DNA of 64,000 bases. Source: Hyphomonadaceae bacterium. Its GTDB lineage: Bacteria > Pseudomonadota > Alphaproteobacteria > Caulobacterales > Aquidulcibacteraceae. Shown here piece after piece: positions 35,693 to 44,463 of this stretch (positions are counted from its first letter, which is position 1; the number at the start of each line of letters is the position of its first letter). The DNA is taken from the NCBI GenBank assembly GCA_021731815.1, contig JAKFWO010000029.1, positions 57,922 through 121,921 on the forward strand, read 5' to 3'. The notes below the pieces were generated by a model. The model ran no database searches, had not been told where the DNA came from, and saw only the letters and a list, made by a program, of their open reading frames with translations. The position numbers and the translations under genes were made by a program.

Positions 35693-36133
35693 ATGCGTGA
35701 TCAGAAAAACAGATCTCGTCGTGCTTATGGGCTGTCACTGGCGGCGTTAGGTTCTTTGGTTGTGGCTGGCTGCGCTGCCGTGCCGCCCGATTACGGGCCG
35801 AGCATCGGCCAGCTGGGTGCCATCACCCGCGAGCTCGATGCCGACCAGGCCCGGATTAGTCTTTCGCTTGAGGAGATGGCCCGGAAAATTACTCGTATTG
35901 AGGCAGCCCTTAGCCAAATCGACGCCCGGCTGATCTCGGCGGGTCAAAAACAGACAACCAGCGAGGGGTCGATCACCGGGCTGCGCGGGACGCTGTCGGG
36001 GACGCAAAGCCGCGTGGCGGACCTTGACGCGAGATTGGTCGGTCTCCGCAGGATTGTGATGGGTGAATTATGCCTGGAGGAAGTTAACAACATCGTTCGC
36101 CGCATTCGCGGAGGGTGCGATGGCCGTCATTAG
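35693..36133 (+). CDS. Small coiled-coil lipoprotein of unknown function
   Basis: I do not recognise this 146-residue protein. It has a basic N-terminus and a lipoprotein signal (SLAALGSLVVAGC, cysteine near residue 27), then a heptad-like helical region rich in Ala, Arg, Ile and Leu (about 40-125), for example LEEMARKITRIEAALSQIDA, suggesting a coiled coil. Two late cysteines (GELCLEE and RGGCDG) are present. Codon use is more A+T-rich than in the flanking genes. It overlaps the next gene by 14 bp, and that partner is also a predicted lipoprotein. GTG at 35681 is an alternative start. Confidence 0.65.
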   Translation: MRDQKNRSRRAYGLSLAALGSLVVAGCAAVPPDYGPSIGQLGAITRELDADQARISLSLEEMARKITRIEAALSQIDARLISAGQKQTTSEGSITGLRGTLSGTQSRVADLDARLVGLRRIVMGELCLEEVNNIVRRIRGGCDGRH

Positions 36134-36833
36134 CAGGCAATTCCCCGGCGGGCCTTCGGTGCCGCGCTTGGCAGGCCCGGCCGTGGGTCGAAGAGCCTTC
36201 CTGCAGAACGCTGCTTTGGCATCGCCATTAATATTGGCAGGCTGTGCGCCGCCGGTCATTGCCATTTCAGGGCGGCTTCTTGTCACGCTGGCAATAGAGC
36301 TGGTGTCAAGTGCCGTGGTTAGCGTAGCCGCGCATGCGCTCAAGGGCTTTCTCGATGAAACCAGGAAAATGCCTGAATATCGTCCGATGGCTGACAGCCC
36401 CTCACTAAACGACGATATCGAGGCAATCTGCGGAAGGATCGATCAGGTTGGCGCAAATGGCCGCGTCAACTTCTATCCTGTTGAGCCCGACGACACTGTG
36501 GCGGTTGTCGTTAAATTAGGCAATAATACCACGAACAAGGTTTACGACGCTCACTTTAACGTCGAGAATATAAATCTCGTTGAAAAATCTTCCCGGTTGA
36601 TAGAGACACTTTATGTTACGCTGGAGCCCGGCCAAACGGTGACCGAGCGAATTCCTTTTGTTGTATCCACATCGGCTTTGGCCTTGAATGCGTGTTCGGC
36701 AAGTGTCGCACCCAATCAGCCAAGACCGGAATCCGGAATTTTCGACCTGCCGGTTGAAGTCGTCACGCAGGACTTATTGGTCGATGCGACTTCGGCTTTT
36801 TTGACAAAATTGCTCAGAGGCCGCTTTAGCTAA
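36120..36833 (+). CDS. Tat-type lipoprotein of unknown function
   Basis: I do not recognise this 237-residue protein. The N-terminus contains a twin-arginine motif (GRRAFLQ, near residues 22-28) leading into ASPLILAGC, so it looks like a Tat-exported lipoprotein, which would mean it folds or binds a cofactor before export. A hydrophobic segment (about 48-70) follows, then a soluble domain with VNFYPVEPDDTVAVVVKLGN and a beta-rich pattern. The start is the ATG with GGAGGG upstream; it overlaps the previous gene by 14 bp, so the two are translated together. Base composition is more A+T-rich than in the neighbours. Confidence 0.65.
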   Translation: MAVISRQFPGGPSVPRLAGPAVGRRAFLQNAALASPLILAGCAPPVIAISGRLLVTLAIELVSSAVVSVAAHALKGFLDETRKMPEYRPMADSPSLNDDIEAICGRIDQVGANGRVNFYPVEPDDTVAVVVKLGNNTTNKVYDAHFNVENINLVEKSSRLIETLYVTLEPGQTVTERIPFVVSTSALALNACSASVAPNQPRPESGIFDLPVEVVTQDLLVDATSAFLTKLLRGRFS

Positions 36834-36947
36834 AGCAGAAATGCTCGGTCACGCGACGTGTCTGGTGTGGCCATTGGCCTCTGCGGGCTGGTGTAATCCC
36901 CGACAAGGTGCCCGTATTATGGCCCATGCCCCACTTTGCGGGGCGTT

Positions 36948-37003
36948 CTCCCCGTAGTCGGCTCCCCGTGGTCTGCTCCCCGTGGCCTGCTCCCCGTGGC
37001 CTG
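36948..37003. repeat. Four tandem 14-bp repeats upstream of tamA
   Basis: The unit CTCCCCGTGGCCTG is repeated four times (the first two copies have one to three changes) between the lipoprotein pair and tamA. The surrounding bases contain further CCCC/GGGG runs that could form hairpins. Confidence 0.8.
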
Positions 37004-37104
37004 CACGCTGTCAGCGCGTTCCGGCCCCCCGTTTTCGGGGTCTGGCCCCCATATTGCAGGCAGGCCCTGCAAATGCTGGAAGCATCCGGAACGCTGGCGG
37101 GCAT

Positions 37105-39084
37105 ATGTTTTCACAGATGTTTGTGGCCGCCACATTCGCTCCCACCCTTGGCCGTAAAGGGCATAGGATTGCCTGGGTCGAATCCTTGGCGGGCAACCTG
37201 TTTTGGTTCCTGTTCGCCGCAATGCTCCTCACGGGGCTTTTGGCAGGATTACTGGCCGGCACGTCGGCGCATGCCCAGGACGCCGCGCGAGGGGCAGTCG
37301 TGATCGAGGGCGTGGGCGATGAGGCCCTGCGCGCGCGCATCGCCCGCTTCATCCCGCGCGAGGATGCCCCGCCCGACAGCGCCTTCGATGCCCTGCGCCG
37401 CGCGGAGGATGCCGCGAAAATCGCGCGCCAGGTGCTGGACAGCGAGGGTTATTTCGCCGCGGAGATTGTCCCCGGAACCGGCGAAGGGCCCGGTCAGGAA
37501 TCCGGCCCCGAAAACCCGGATTCCGAAAATCCCGATTCTGAAAACCCCGATTCCGAAAACCCCGGTTCTGGGGACCCAAATCCCGGATCCCTGTCCATAG
37601 CGCGCCTGACCATCGATCCCGGTCCGGTTTTCACCCTGGCCGGATGGCGGGTGGAATTCGTCGATTCCATCGATGCCGAACGCGAGGCGGAATTGCGTGC
37701 CGGTCTCGCCACCATCGCCCCGGTGGCGCTGAATATCGGCGCGCCGGCGCGCAGTGTCACGATTTTTGAGGCCGAGGCCGCTTTCCTCGCATTTCTGCGC
37801 CAGCGCGGCCATGCCGATTCATTCATCCTTCCGCGGATTGCATTGGCCGATCACGCCGTGTCACAGCTGCAGGTGACCTTTCGCTTCGATGCAGGCGCAC
37901 CGGCGCGCCTCGGCCCGATCGAAGTGTCAGGTGCTTCCGGTTCCGAAACCGCCTATATCCGTTCCCTTGCCGGCTTTTCCGAGGGCGATCCCTGGGCACC
38001 GGAGAAGCTGGCCGATTTCCAGACGCGCATCACGGGCTCCGGCCTCTTTACCCGCATTAATGTGACGCTGGCCCCGCCGGAAACGACAGGAGGAAACCGC
38101 TCTGTTCTGGTCGCGGTCGAGCCCGCGAGGCGCCGCACCATCGGCCTTGCCGGAACCTGGTCGACCAGCGAGGGCTTCGGCCTCGAGGCCTCGTGGCAGA
38201 AACGCGGCCTGTTCGGTCGCGCCGATACGCTGACGCTGCGTGCCCAGGGTGCCGGCATCGAGCAATCCGCCGATGCCGAGCTGGCACGCGCCGATGCCGG
38301 CCGGGTCGGGCGCACTTTGCGGGTCGGATTGCGCGCCGCCAATCAGGCCACCGAGGCCTTTGACAATTTCACCTTTGGATTGCGGGTCGGGGCCGATCAG
38401 GCGCCGGTGCGTGGCTTTTCATGGTTTTCGGGCGGCACGATCGACCGCTCGAATATCCGCGATGTGGTCAGCCGGCGCCAGTTTGTCAGCCTTGGCGGGG
38501 CGCTGGGGGCGCGGCTCGACCGCAGCGACGACGCGCTTCAGCCCGGACAAGGCTTTCGTCTCGATGCCCGGGTCGAACCCTTTTTTGTCACCGGCGATGA
38601 TTCCCTGTTCTTCGCCCGGTTTTCGGGCGGTGCCTCGACCTATCTCCATATCCCGGGAGCGCCGCGCCTTGTAGCGGCCTTGCGCGCCCGCGCCGGCACG
38701 ATTCTGGGCGCAAGCCTGCTTGCCTTGCCCGCCGACCGCCGCTTCTTTGCCGGGGGCGGGGGCTCGGTGCGCGGCTTTTCCTTTCAGGCCATCGCCCCGC
38801 GCGATGCCAATAATGCGCCAATCGGCGGCAAATCCTTCACCGAGCAATCCGTGGAATTGCGACGCGCGATCGGCCGGCGCTGGGGCGTGGCGGCCTTTGT
38901 CGACAGCGGCTCGGCCGAGGCAGATGCGCGCCCGGGCTTTGACAATTTCCGGGTCGGGGCCGGGGCCGGATTGCGCTATGATGCCGGCTTCGGCCCGTTA
39001 CGCTTTGATCTGGCCACGCCGCTTGACCGGCGGCCGGGCGAGCCGCGGGTCCAGATCTATCTGTCCATCGGCCAAGCGTTTTGA
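37105..39084 (+). CDS. tamA: Outer-membrane translocation protein TamA
   Basis: TamA is an Omp85-family outer-membrane protein that works with TamB in envelope assembly. The roughly 659-residue protein has a membrane-spanning signal segment near residues 30-55 ending in SAHAQDA, POTRA domains (about 60-330), and a C-terminal 16-strand barrel with the lid-loop motif GGGGSVRGFSFQ and the terminal strand VQIYLSIGQAF ending in phenylalanine. A low-complexity insertion of DSENP-type repeats sits within the first POTRA region. The start is the ATG at 37105; the frame is open upstream through repeat DNA. It is followed directly by tamB. Confidence 0.92.
   Translation: MFSQMFVAATFAPTLGRKGHRIAWVESLAGNLFWFLFAAMLLTGLLAGLLAGTSAHAQDAARGAVVIEGVGDEALRARIARFIPREDAPPDSAFDALRRAEDAAKIARQVLDSEGYFAAEIVPGTGEGPGQESGPENPDSENPDSENPDSENPGSGDPNPGSLSIARLTIDPGPVFTLAGWRVEFVDSIDAEREAELRAGLATIAPVALNIGAPARSVTIFEAEAAFLAFLRQRGHADSFILPRIALADHAVSQLQVTFRFDAGAPARLGPIEVSGASGSETAYIRSLAGFSEGDPWAPEKLADFQTRITGSGLFTRINVTLAPPETTGGNRSVLVAVEPARRRTIGLAGTWSTSEGFGLEASWQKRGLFGRADTLTLRAQGAGIEQSADAELARADAGRVGRTLRVGLRAANQATEAFDNFTFGLRVGADQAPVRGFSWFSGGTIDRSNIRDVVSRRQFVSLGGALGARLDRSDDALQPGQGFRLDARVEPFFVTGDDSLFFARFSGGASTYLHIPGAPRLVAALRARAGTILGASLLALPADRRFFAGGGGSVRGFSFQAIAPRDANNAPIGGKSFTEQSVELRRAIGRRWGVAAFVDSGSAEADARPGFDNFRVGAGAGLRYDAGFGPLRFDLATPLDRRPGEPRVQIYLSIGQAF
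37510..37584. repeat. 15-bp in-frame tandem repeat inside tamA
   Basis: Four units of about GAAAACCCCGATTCC plus a fifth degraded unit encode E-N-P-D-S repeats. They preserve the frame and would form a flexible acidic loop. Confidence 0.85.
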
Positions 39085-39086
39085 TC

Positions 39087-42000
39087 ATGTCAGAAATGTC
39101 GGAACCCCGTACGCCCGATGACACTGATTCCACCCGGCCTTCCGCCCGGCGGAAATCGCGCCGCTTTTTTGGGCCAGTGCGGCTTCTGGTGTTCGGCCTC
39201 CTTGTGCTGTTGGCTGTTCCCGTCGGTCTCTATCTCGCCCGTGGAACTGCGCCGGTCCGGGCCGGGATATTGGCGCTTGTCAACCGCCTCGACATTGACG
39301 GGCTGGGACGGATCCGCGCCGCGGACTTGACCGGCGACCCGCTGGGCAATTTCCGGCTGCGTGAAATGGCTTTTCGGGACGCCAAAGGAACATGGGCCTC
39401 GGCCCGGGATCTGGAACTCGACTGGAATCCCGCGGCATTGTTCAAGGGCCGGATCGCGATCCGCGCCCTCTCGGCCGGTGAAATCCGCGTGCTGCGCGCT
39501 CCCCCGGCCCGTGCGAAACCGCCGGGCAAGGGGAGCGGTAATCCGATCGAAATCGGCGCGCTGAGGATCGGTCAATTAAATCTCGCACCGGAATTTGCCG
39601 GAATCGGCGCGCGCTTTTCGGTGGAGGGGCGCTTTTCCCGGGTCCCGGGTGCCGCGCCACGGATCGCTCTCGATGTGAAGCGGCTGGATGGCGGGGACCT
39701 TCTGACCGCCACGCTGGGTCCGGGGGGCGGTGGATCGGGGGAAATTGAACTCGGCGCCGAAATGACCAGTCCACGGCAAGGGTTTTTTGCCCATGTTCTG
39801 GGAGTGGACGCCCCGCTGCGTTTTGAATTATCGGGGCGGGGCGCGGAAAAAGGATCGTTTTCGGGCCCCCTGATCGTGGATGGGGCGCGCAGGGTCGCCG
39901 ATCTCGCCGGCCAATGGAATCGGGAAGTTCTGTCCGCCGATCTTCGTTTCGAACCCGAAACGCTGTCGTCGCGCTATGCGTTTTTGACGCGCCTCGGCCC
40001 CGAGCTCAAAATCCATGCCGAGGCCGGGTTGCCGCGCGCCAGCCCCAAATATGCGCGCCAGAAAAGCGTGAATCACCGCCCGGTCACTGTCTCGGTCACC
40101 ACTCGCCATGCCGAACTAATGCTGGCGGGCACATGGGATTGGCGCAAATCGGTGTTCGTGATGCCTGCGAGCCTCAGGGCCCGGCTCGCCGGTGGCAGCG
40201 CCATTGATCTGAAATTGCCATTCACTTTCCGATCCGCCCGCTTCGATGGGCATTTGGCGACAGGTGCCGAACGGCGCATCTCGGGTACATTCGCGCTGGA
40301 GCGGCCGGAGGTCAAAAGTGCCGGGCGGCCGCTATTTGCCGCGAATCTTGGCGGAACTGTCGACTGGCCCCTGGCCGGGGGACGGTTCAGCCTTGGTGCC
40401 CGATCGGATTCGACCTCGCAATTCCTTCGAACGACTGTCGATGGCACCTGGCAGCCGGGAAGGGTTCCGACCTTCACTTTCTCCCGCAGTGAATTGGCCC
40501 ATGCGGCCGGAAAAGTCAGTTTCACGGGCGAATATTCGGGCACTGGCGGCGCATTTGACGGCGAAATCCGCGTGCCCGACCTGGGAAAACTGCCCGGCAC
40601 GCTTCCCGATTTGAAGGGCCAGGCGGAGGCGCGTTTCACGGCGAATGCGACCTCATCCGGCCCATGGCGCATCATGCTGCGGGGAAAGAGTGCGGGATTT
40701 TCGTCCAGCGAGGCGACATTGGCTTCCGCGCTGGGCGTCGCGCCCGGATTCACCGTCGATGCTTCCTTCGATCCGCAAAAGGGATTGTTCCTTGAACGCG
40801 CCGCATTGGCGGGCAAAAATCTGCGGATCGGGGCGACGGGTCGGGTGGAGCCTGGCCGGCGCATGGATCTGCGCATCGAAGCCGCCTTGCGTGGGCCGTT
40901 TCCCCTGGCCGGACTCGAAGCGCAGGGCGAGGCCTTTGTGTTCGCGACCCTCAGGGGTCCGTGGGCCGCACCGGCCTGGCGGGCCAGTGCCGAAGCCCGG
41001 CAGCTCCGGATCGGTGGCGTGGGGCTTATGGAACCCCGGGTCGACATCCGGCCCATCGCAAACGGCGCAGGGCGAATGCTGATTGCCGCGCGCGCCGCGA
41101 GTGCAGATGGTCCGGTAAATGTGAGCGGGCGGCTATATCCTTTTGCCGGCGGCGTGCGCGCGGAGGATCTGGTCCTGACTTACGGGCCACTCGCGGCGAA
41201 AGGTGATTTCGCCTGGGATCCACAGGCCGGCGGCGCGTCAGGGGCGCTGACCCTGTCGGGCAGCCTGCCCCGGATCGGGGGCGAGGCAAGTGGAAGTCTG
41301 CGCCTTTCCCCGGATACGCGATCCGTCCGCAAAGGCGTGGCCAAAGCGGGCGGCGGGATCGACGCCCGGTTTTCCCTGCGCAATGCAGCGCTCCCCGGGC
41401 AGATGGTCGAGCGTCTGACACTTTCCGCCAATGGCGACATTTCTGCCCTGCACATCAAGGGGGCGGTCCGAAGCCGCGGCTTCCTGCCGATCGCCTTCGG
41501 GTTTTCGGGCCCGGCCAGCCTGCGGGAGGGTTTTACATTCCGCCCGGGTCTCGAGGGCAATATCGGGGAGGAAGAGCTTCGATCCGCCGAACCGCTGGAC
41601 ATCCGCTCGGGGGAGTCCGGCCAGACCCTGTTTGCCCGAATCCATGCGGCGGGCGGCGAAATCCTGCTGCGGGCAAATGCGCAAGGATCGATGTTCAAGG
41701 GAGAGGTTTCAGGGACCAATCTGTCGGCCGCCATGTTCGGCAGGACCCTGGGAGGACCCAAACGCCAGGGCCGGATCGATGTTTCGGCCACCTTGTCCCG
41801 CCCGGAATCCGCCACACGCGCTTCGGGCCGCGCCGAAATCCGGGCAAGCGGGCTGGGCTTCGCCGGAACGCGCAATGCCGGCGCAAATTTGACGGCCAAT
41901 GCCGTTCTCAGCGACAATCAATTGACCCTGAAGGGAACAACCAGCGGACTCGACGGGCTGAATGCAGAGGGCTCCGCGCGGATCGACCGCGTCTTTTCCG

Positions 42001-43310
42001 AAGGGGCCGGCTTCAGCCTGCGTCCCGACGCGATGATCCGCGCACAGGTGACGGCGAATGGCTCCATTGCCACCGCCTGGCGACTGCTGGGTCCGCGCAA
42101 TCAACGCCTTACCGGGTTTCTGACCACCGCATTGACCCTTGGCGGACAGGTCGCAAACCCGGATCTTGCCGGGACGCTGCACCTTGCAAATGGTGAATTC
42201 GAGGACCGCCTGATCGGATTGCGCCTGCGCGCGCTGGCCATGGAGGGCCGCTTTGACCAAAATTCCCTGCTGATTGAAACCCTGACCGCAAAGGACAAGG
42301 CCACCGGCGATCTCCAGGCCACGGGCCGGGTCGATTTCGCCGGCCGCTCCCCCTCGCTTTTGCTGCGCGCCAAACTCCGGCGCTTCCAGATTGCGGACCG
42401 GCGTCTCGTTTCGGCCGAAATCAGCGGCGAGCCGGTGCTCAGCCTCGGGCCCGATGGCAATCTGCTGTCAGGCCGGCTGGCCATTGACCGCGCCGCCTTT
42501 GATTTCAGCGCCGGCTCCGCCGAAACCCCGCCGGCCGCCATTTCCGTGCGCCATGTCAATGCCCCCGGCCGGAGGGAGAACGCGGTCGCCCCGGCCGGTG
42601 AGGTGTTTGGCGACCGGCTGCGCCTCGACCTCGCCATCCAGGCGGGCGAGCGTCTGTCGGCGCGCGGTGGAAATTTCGAGACCCAATGGCGCGGGGATCT
42701 GCGCCTGCATGGGGATGCCGGATCGCCGCTCGTCGAAGGGCAGCTCAACCTGTTGCGCGGCTCTCTCGACCTGCTGGGGCGGCGTTTTGCCTTTGTGCCA
42801 GACGGGAATGTGCAATTTTCCGGCGCGCCCGAAAAGGCCAGGCTGACGCTGGCGGCCAGTCGCAATGCCAATGGCTTCGAAGCCATTGTGCGGGTGAGCG
42901 GCGAGGCCACCGCCCCCAAATTCCGGCTCTCCTCCAATCCCGCGCTTCCAGAGGATGAAATCCTCGCCCGCATCCTGTTTGGACGCCCGCTCAACGAGCT
43001 GGGCCCCGCCGAGGGCGCGCAATTGGCGGCAGGGGCGGCAACGCTGGCTGCCGGTCGGGCATTGTCCACCGGAAAACTGTTTGGCCTGCGCACCGGGCTC
43101 GATATCGGCTTCACGCCGGGAAGTGCCGGCCCGCGCATCACCGGCGGCCGGCGGCTGGGCGACCGGGCTTATGTCCAGGTCACTGGCGGGCCCGGCGCGC
43201 AACCGGAAATCGAGGTCGAATGGCGGGCGCGGCGCAATCTCACGCTCGTTTCGCGCTTTGGTGCCGAGGGGGATTCGGGCCTCGCCTTGCGCTGGCGGAA
43301 GGATTACTGA
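39087..43310 (+). CDS. tamB: Translocation and assembly module protein TamB
   Basis: TamB is a very long AsmA-related inner-membrane-anchored protein that spans the periplasm and is thought to move phospholipids to the outer membrane, together with TamA. The 1,407-residue protein has one N-terminal membrane helix (about 30-50), a long beta-rich taco-like region made of repeating hydrophobic strands, and a C-terminal DUF490 domain with LPEDEILARILFGRPLNELG and AGAATLAAGRALSTGK. The length is typical. It starts two bases after the tamA stop, the usual arrangement. A TTG six bases earlier would overlap tamA but is less likely. Confidence 0.95.
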   Translation: MSEMSEPRTPDDTDSTRPSARRKSRRFFGPVRLLVFGLLVLLAVPVGLYLARGTAPVRAGILALVNRLDIDGLGRIRAADLTGDPLGNFRLREMAFRDAKGTWASARDLELDWNPAALFKGRIAIRALSAGEIRVLRAPPARAKPPGKGSGNPIEIGALRIGQLNLAPEFAGIGARFSVEGRFSRVPGAAPRIALDVKRLDGGDLLTATLGPGGGGSGEIELGAEMTSPRQGFFAHVLGVDAPLRFELSGRGAEKGSFSGPLIVDGARRVADLAGQWNREVLSADLRFEPETLSSRYAFLTRLGPELKIHAEAGLPRASPKYARQKSVNHRPVTVSVTTRHAELMLAGTWDWRKSVFVMPASLRARLAGGSAIDLKLPFTFRSARFDGHLATGAERRISGTFALERPEVKSAGRPLFAANLGGTVDWPLAGGRFSLGARSDSTSQFLRTTVDGTWQPGRVPTFTFSRSELAHAAGKVSFTGEYSGTGGAFDGEIRVPDLGKLPGTLPDLKGQAEARFTANATSSGPWRIMLRGKSAGFSSSEATLASALGVAPGFTVDASFDPQKGLFLERAALAGKNLRIGATGRVEPGRRMDLRIEAALRGPFPLAGLEAQGEAFVFATLRGPWAAPAWRASAEARQLRIGGVGLMEPRVDIRPIANGAGRMLIAARAASADGPVNVSGRLYPFAGGVRAEDLVLTYGPLAAKGDFAWDPQAGGASGALTLSGSLPRIGGEASGSLRLSPDTRSVRKGVAKAGGGIDARFSLRNAALPGQMVERLTLSANGDISALHIKGAVRSRGFLPIAFGFSGPASLREGFTFRPGLEGNIGEEELRSAEPLDIRSGESGQTLFARIHAAGGEILLRANAQGSMFKGEVSGTNLSAAMFGRTLGGPKRQGRIDVSATLSRPESATRASGRAEIRASGLGFAGTRNAGANLTANAVLSDNQLTLKGTTSGLDGLNAEGSARIDRVFSEGAGFSLRPDAMIRAQVTANGSIATAWRLLGPRNQRLTGFLTTALTLGGQVANPDLAGTLHLANGEFEDRLIGLRLRALAMEGRFDQNSLLIETLTAKDKATGDLQATGRVDFAGRSPSLLLRAKLRRFQIADRRLVSAEISGEPVLSLGPDGNLLSGRLAIDRAAFDFSAGSAETPPAAISVRHVNAPGRRENAVAPAGEVFGDRLRLDLAIQAGERLSARGGNFETQWRGDLRLHGDAGSPLVEGQLNLLRGSLDLLGRRFAFVPDGNVQFSGAPEKARLTLAASRNANGFEAIVRVSGEATAPKFRLSSNPALPEDEILARILFGRPLNELGPAEGAQLAAGAATLAAGRALSTGKLFGLRTGLDIGFTPGSAGPRITGGRRLGDRAYVQVTGGPGAQPEIEVEWRARRNLTLVSRFGAEGDSGLALRWRKDY

Positions 43311-43347
43311 AGAAATCCGTTTTTGCTGATTCGCTTTCGGAGTCCGC

Positions 43348-43980
43348 GTGACCACCGCCGAACTGACCGCCTTTGCCGCCGCCCTCATCGCCGTGCTCAA
43401 TCCGATCGGCACCGCCCCGATTTTCGTGGCGATGACTGAAGGGCTCGATGGAAAGGAGCGCGCGCGGGTGGCGCGCACCGCTGCCGTCACCGCGACCTGC
43501 GCCTTGCTGGGTGCCGCGCTTGCCGGCCGTGAATTGCTGAGTTTTTTCGGGATTTCGATCGACAGTTTCCGCGTGGCCGGCGGGCTGATCGTGCTGCTGA
43601 TGGCTTTGGCCATGCTGCGCGCCGAGCCCACCCGCCTGCGCGCCACCCAGGAAGAACGCGCCGAGGGCGTTGCCAAGCCCAATCCGGGCGTCTTTCCGCT
43701 GGCGATTCCCTTGCTCGCCGGACCGGGAGCGATCTCGACCATGCTGCTCTGGTCGGGTGCCGCCAATAATTGGGCCGCGCGCGGCCTGTTGGCGGCCATC
43801 ACTTTGGGCGCGGGGATCGTGATCTATGCGGTGCTGCTGGCGGCTTCGCCTGTCTCTCGGACTCTCGGGGTCACGGGCATGAATGTTCTGACCCGGGTGA
43901 TGGGTCTCGTGCTGGCAGCCATCGCTGTCGAGATGATGGCGGCCGGCCTGCGATCGCTTCTGCCGGCGCTCGCCGCCTGA
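43348..43980 (+). CDS. MarC-family membrane protein
   Basis: The 210-residue protein starts at GTG and has six predicted membrane helices. MarC-family blocks are visible: LIAVLNPIGTAPIFVAMTEG near the N-terminus, FRVAGGLIVLLMALAML, and PLAIPLLAGPGAISTMLLW in the middle. The family was once linked to multiple antibiotic resistance, but no transport function has been proven. The gene starts 37 bp after tamB and converges on hemJ with a 4-bp gap, leaving no room for a terminator between the two. Confidence 0.92.
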   Translation: MTTAELTAFAAALIAVLNPIGTAPIFVAMTEGLDGKERARVARTAAVTATCALLGAALAGRELLSFFGISIDSFRVAGGLIVLLMALAMLRAEPTRLRATQEERAEGVAKPNPGVFPLAIPLLAGPGAISTMLLWSGAANNWAARGLLAAITLGAGIVIYAVLLAASPVSRTLGVTGMNVLTRVMGLVLAAIAVEMMAAGLRSLLPALAA

Positions 43981-43984
43981 GCGC

Positions 43985-44422
43985 TCAGAATGGCTCCAGC
44001 ACGGCCAGAATAATGATCGCGATCATCACCAGAAACGGAATTTCGTTCAGCATGCGCCAGAAGCGACCGCTGTGCGGACGCTCGCCCCGCACCAGTTTTT
44101 TGCGGGTTCCGACCAGATAAAAGTGAAATCCGGTGAGCAGGGCCGCGAGACCGAGCTTTACCAGGAGCCAGGCCGGCGGAGGGCTCGCGCTGAAGCGAGC
44201 GGTCAATGTCGCCAAACCAAATATCCAGGCCGCGATCATCGCCGGTGCCAGGATGATCTTCATCAATCGGTCGGTCGCCTTCTGCATGAGAAGATCGACA
44301 TCGCCGCCGGGCACAGCCTCGGTCTGATAGGCAAAGAAGCGCGGCACCATCATCAGGCCCATCGCCCAGGCCAGCACGGAAATGAGATGCAGTGCCCGGA
44401 ACCATTCATAATATTCCGCCAT
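43985..44422 (-). CDS. hemJ: Protoporphyrinogen IX oxidase HemJ
   Basis: HemJ oxidises protoporphyrinogen IX to protoporphyrin IX in the inner membrane, the penultimate step of haem synthesis. The 145-residue protein has four membrane helices and the family marks: the N-terminal histidine in YEWFRALHLISVLAWAMGLM, MVPRFFAYQ, and WLLVKLGLAALLTGFHFYLV with the conserved lysine. The start is the ATG heading MAEYYEWF; upstream codons belong to untranslated sequence near hemH. Its position downstream of hemE-hemH places three haem genes in one string. Confidence 0.92.
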   Translation of the reverse strand: MAEYYEWFRALHLISVLAWAMGLMMVPRFFAYQTEAVPGGDVDLLMQKATDRLMKIILAPAMIAAWIFGLATLTARFSASPPPAWLLVKLGLAALLTGFHFYLVGTRKKLVRGERPHSGRFWRMLNEIPFLVMIAIIILAVLEPF

Positions 44423-44463
44423 TGAGTACCCCCCGCGTCCGTAATTGCGCGAAACCGCCAAAC

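Noticed and set aside
36948..37003. CRISPR array from the short tandem repeats upstream of tamA
   Set aside because: The units abut without spacers, are only 14 bp, and no cas genes are present.
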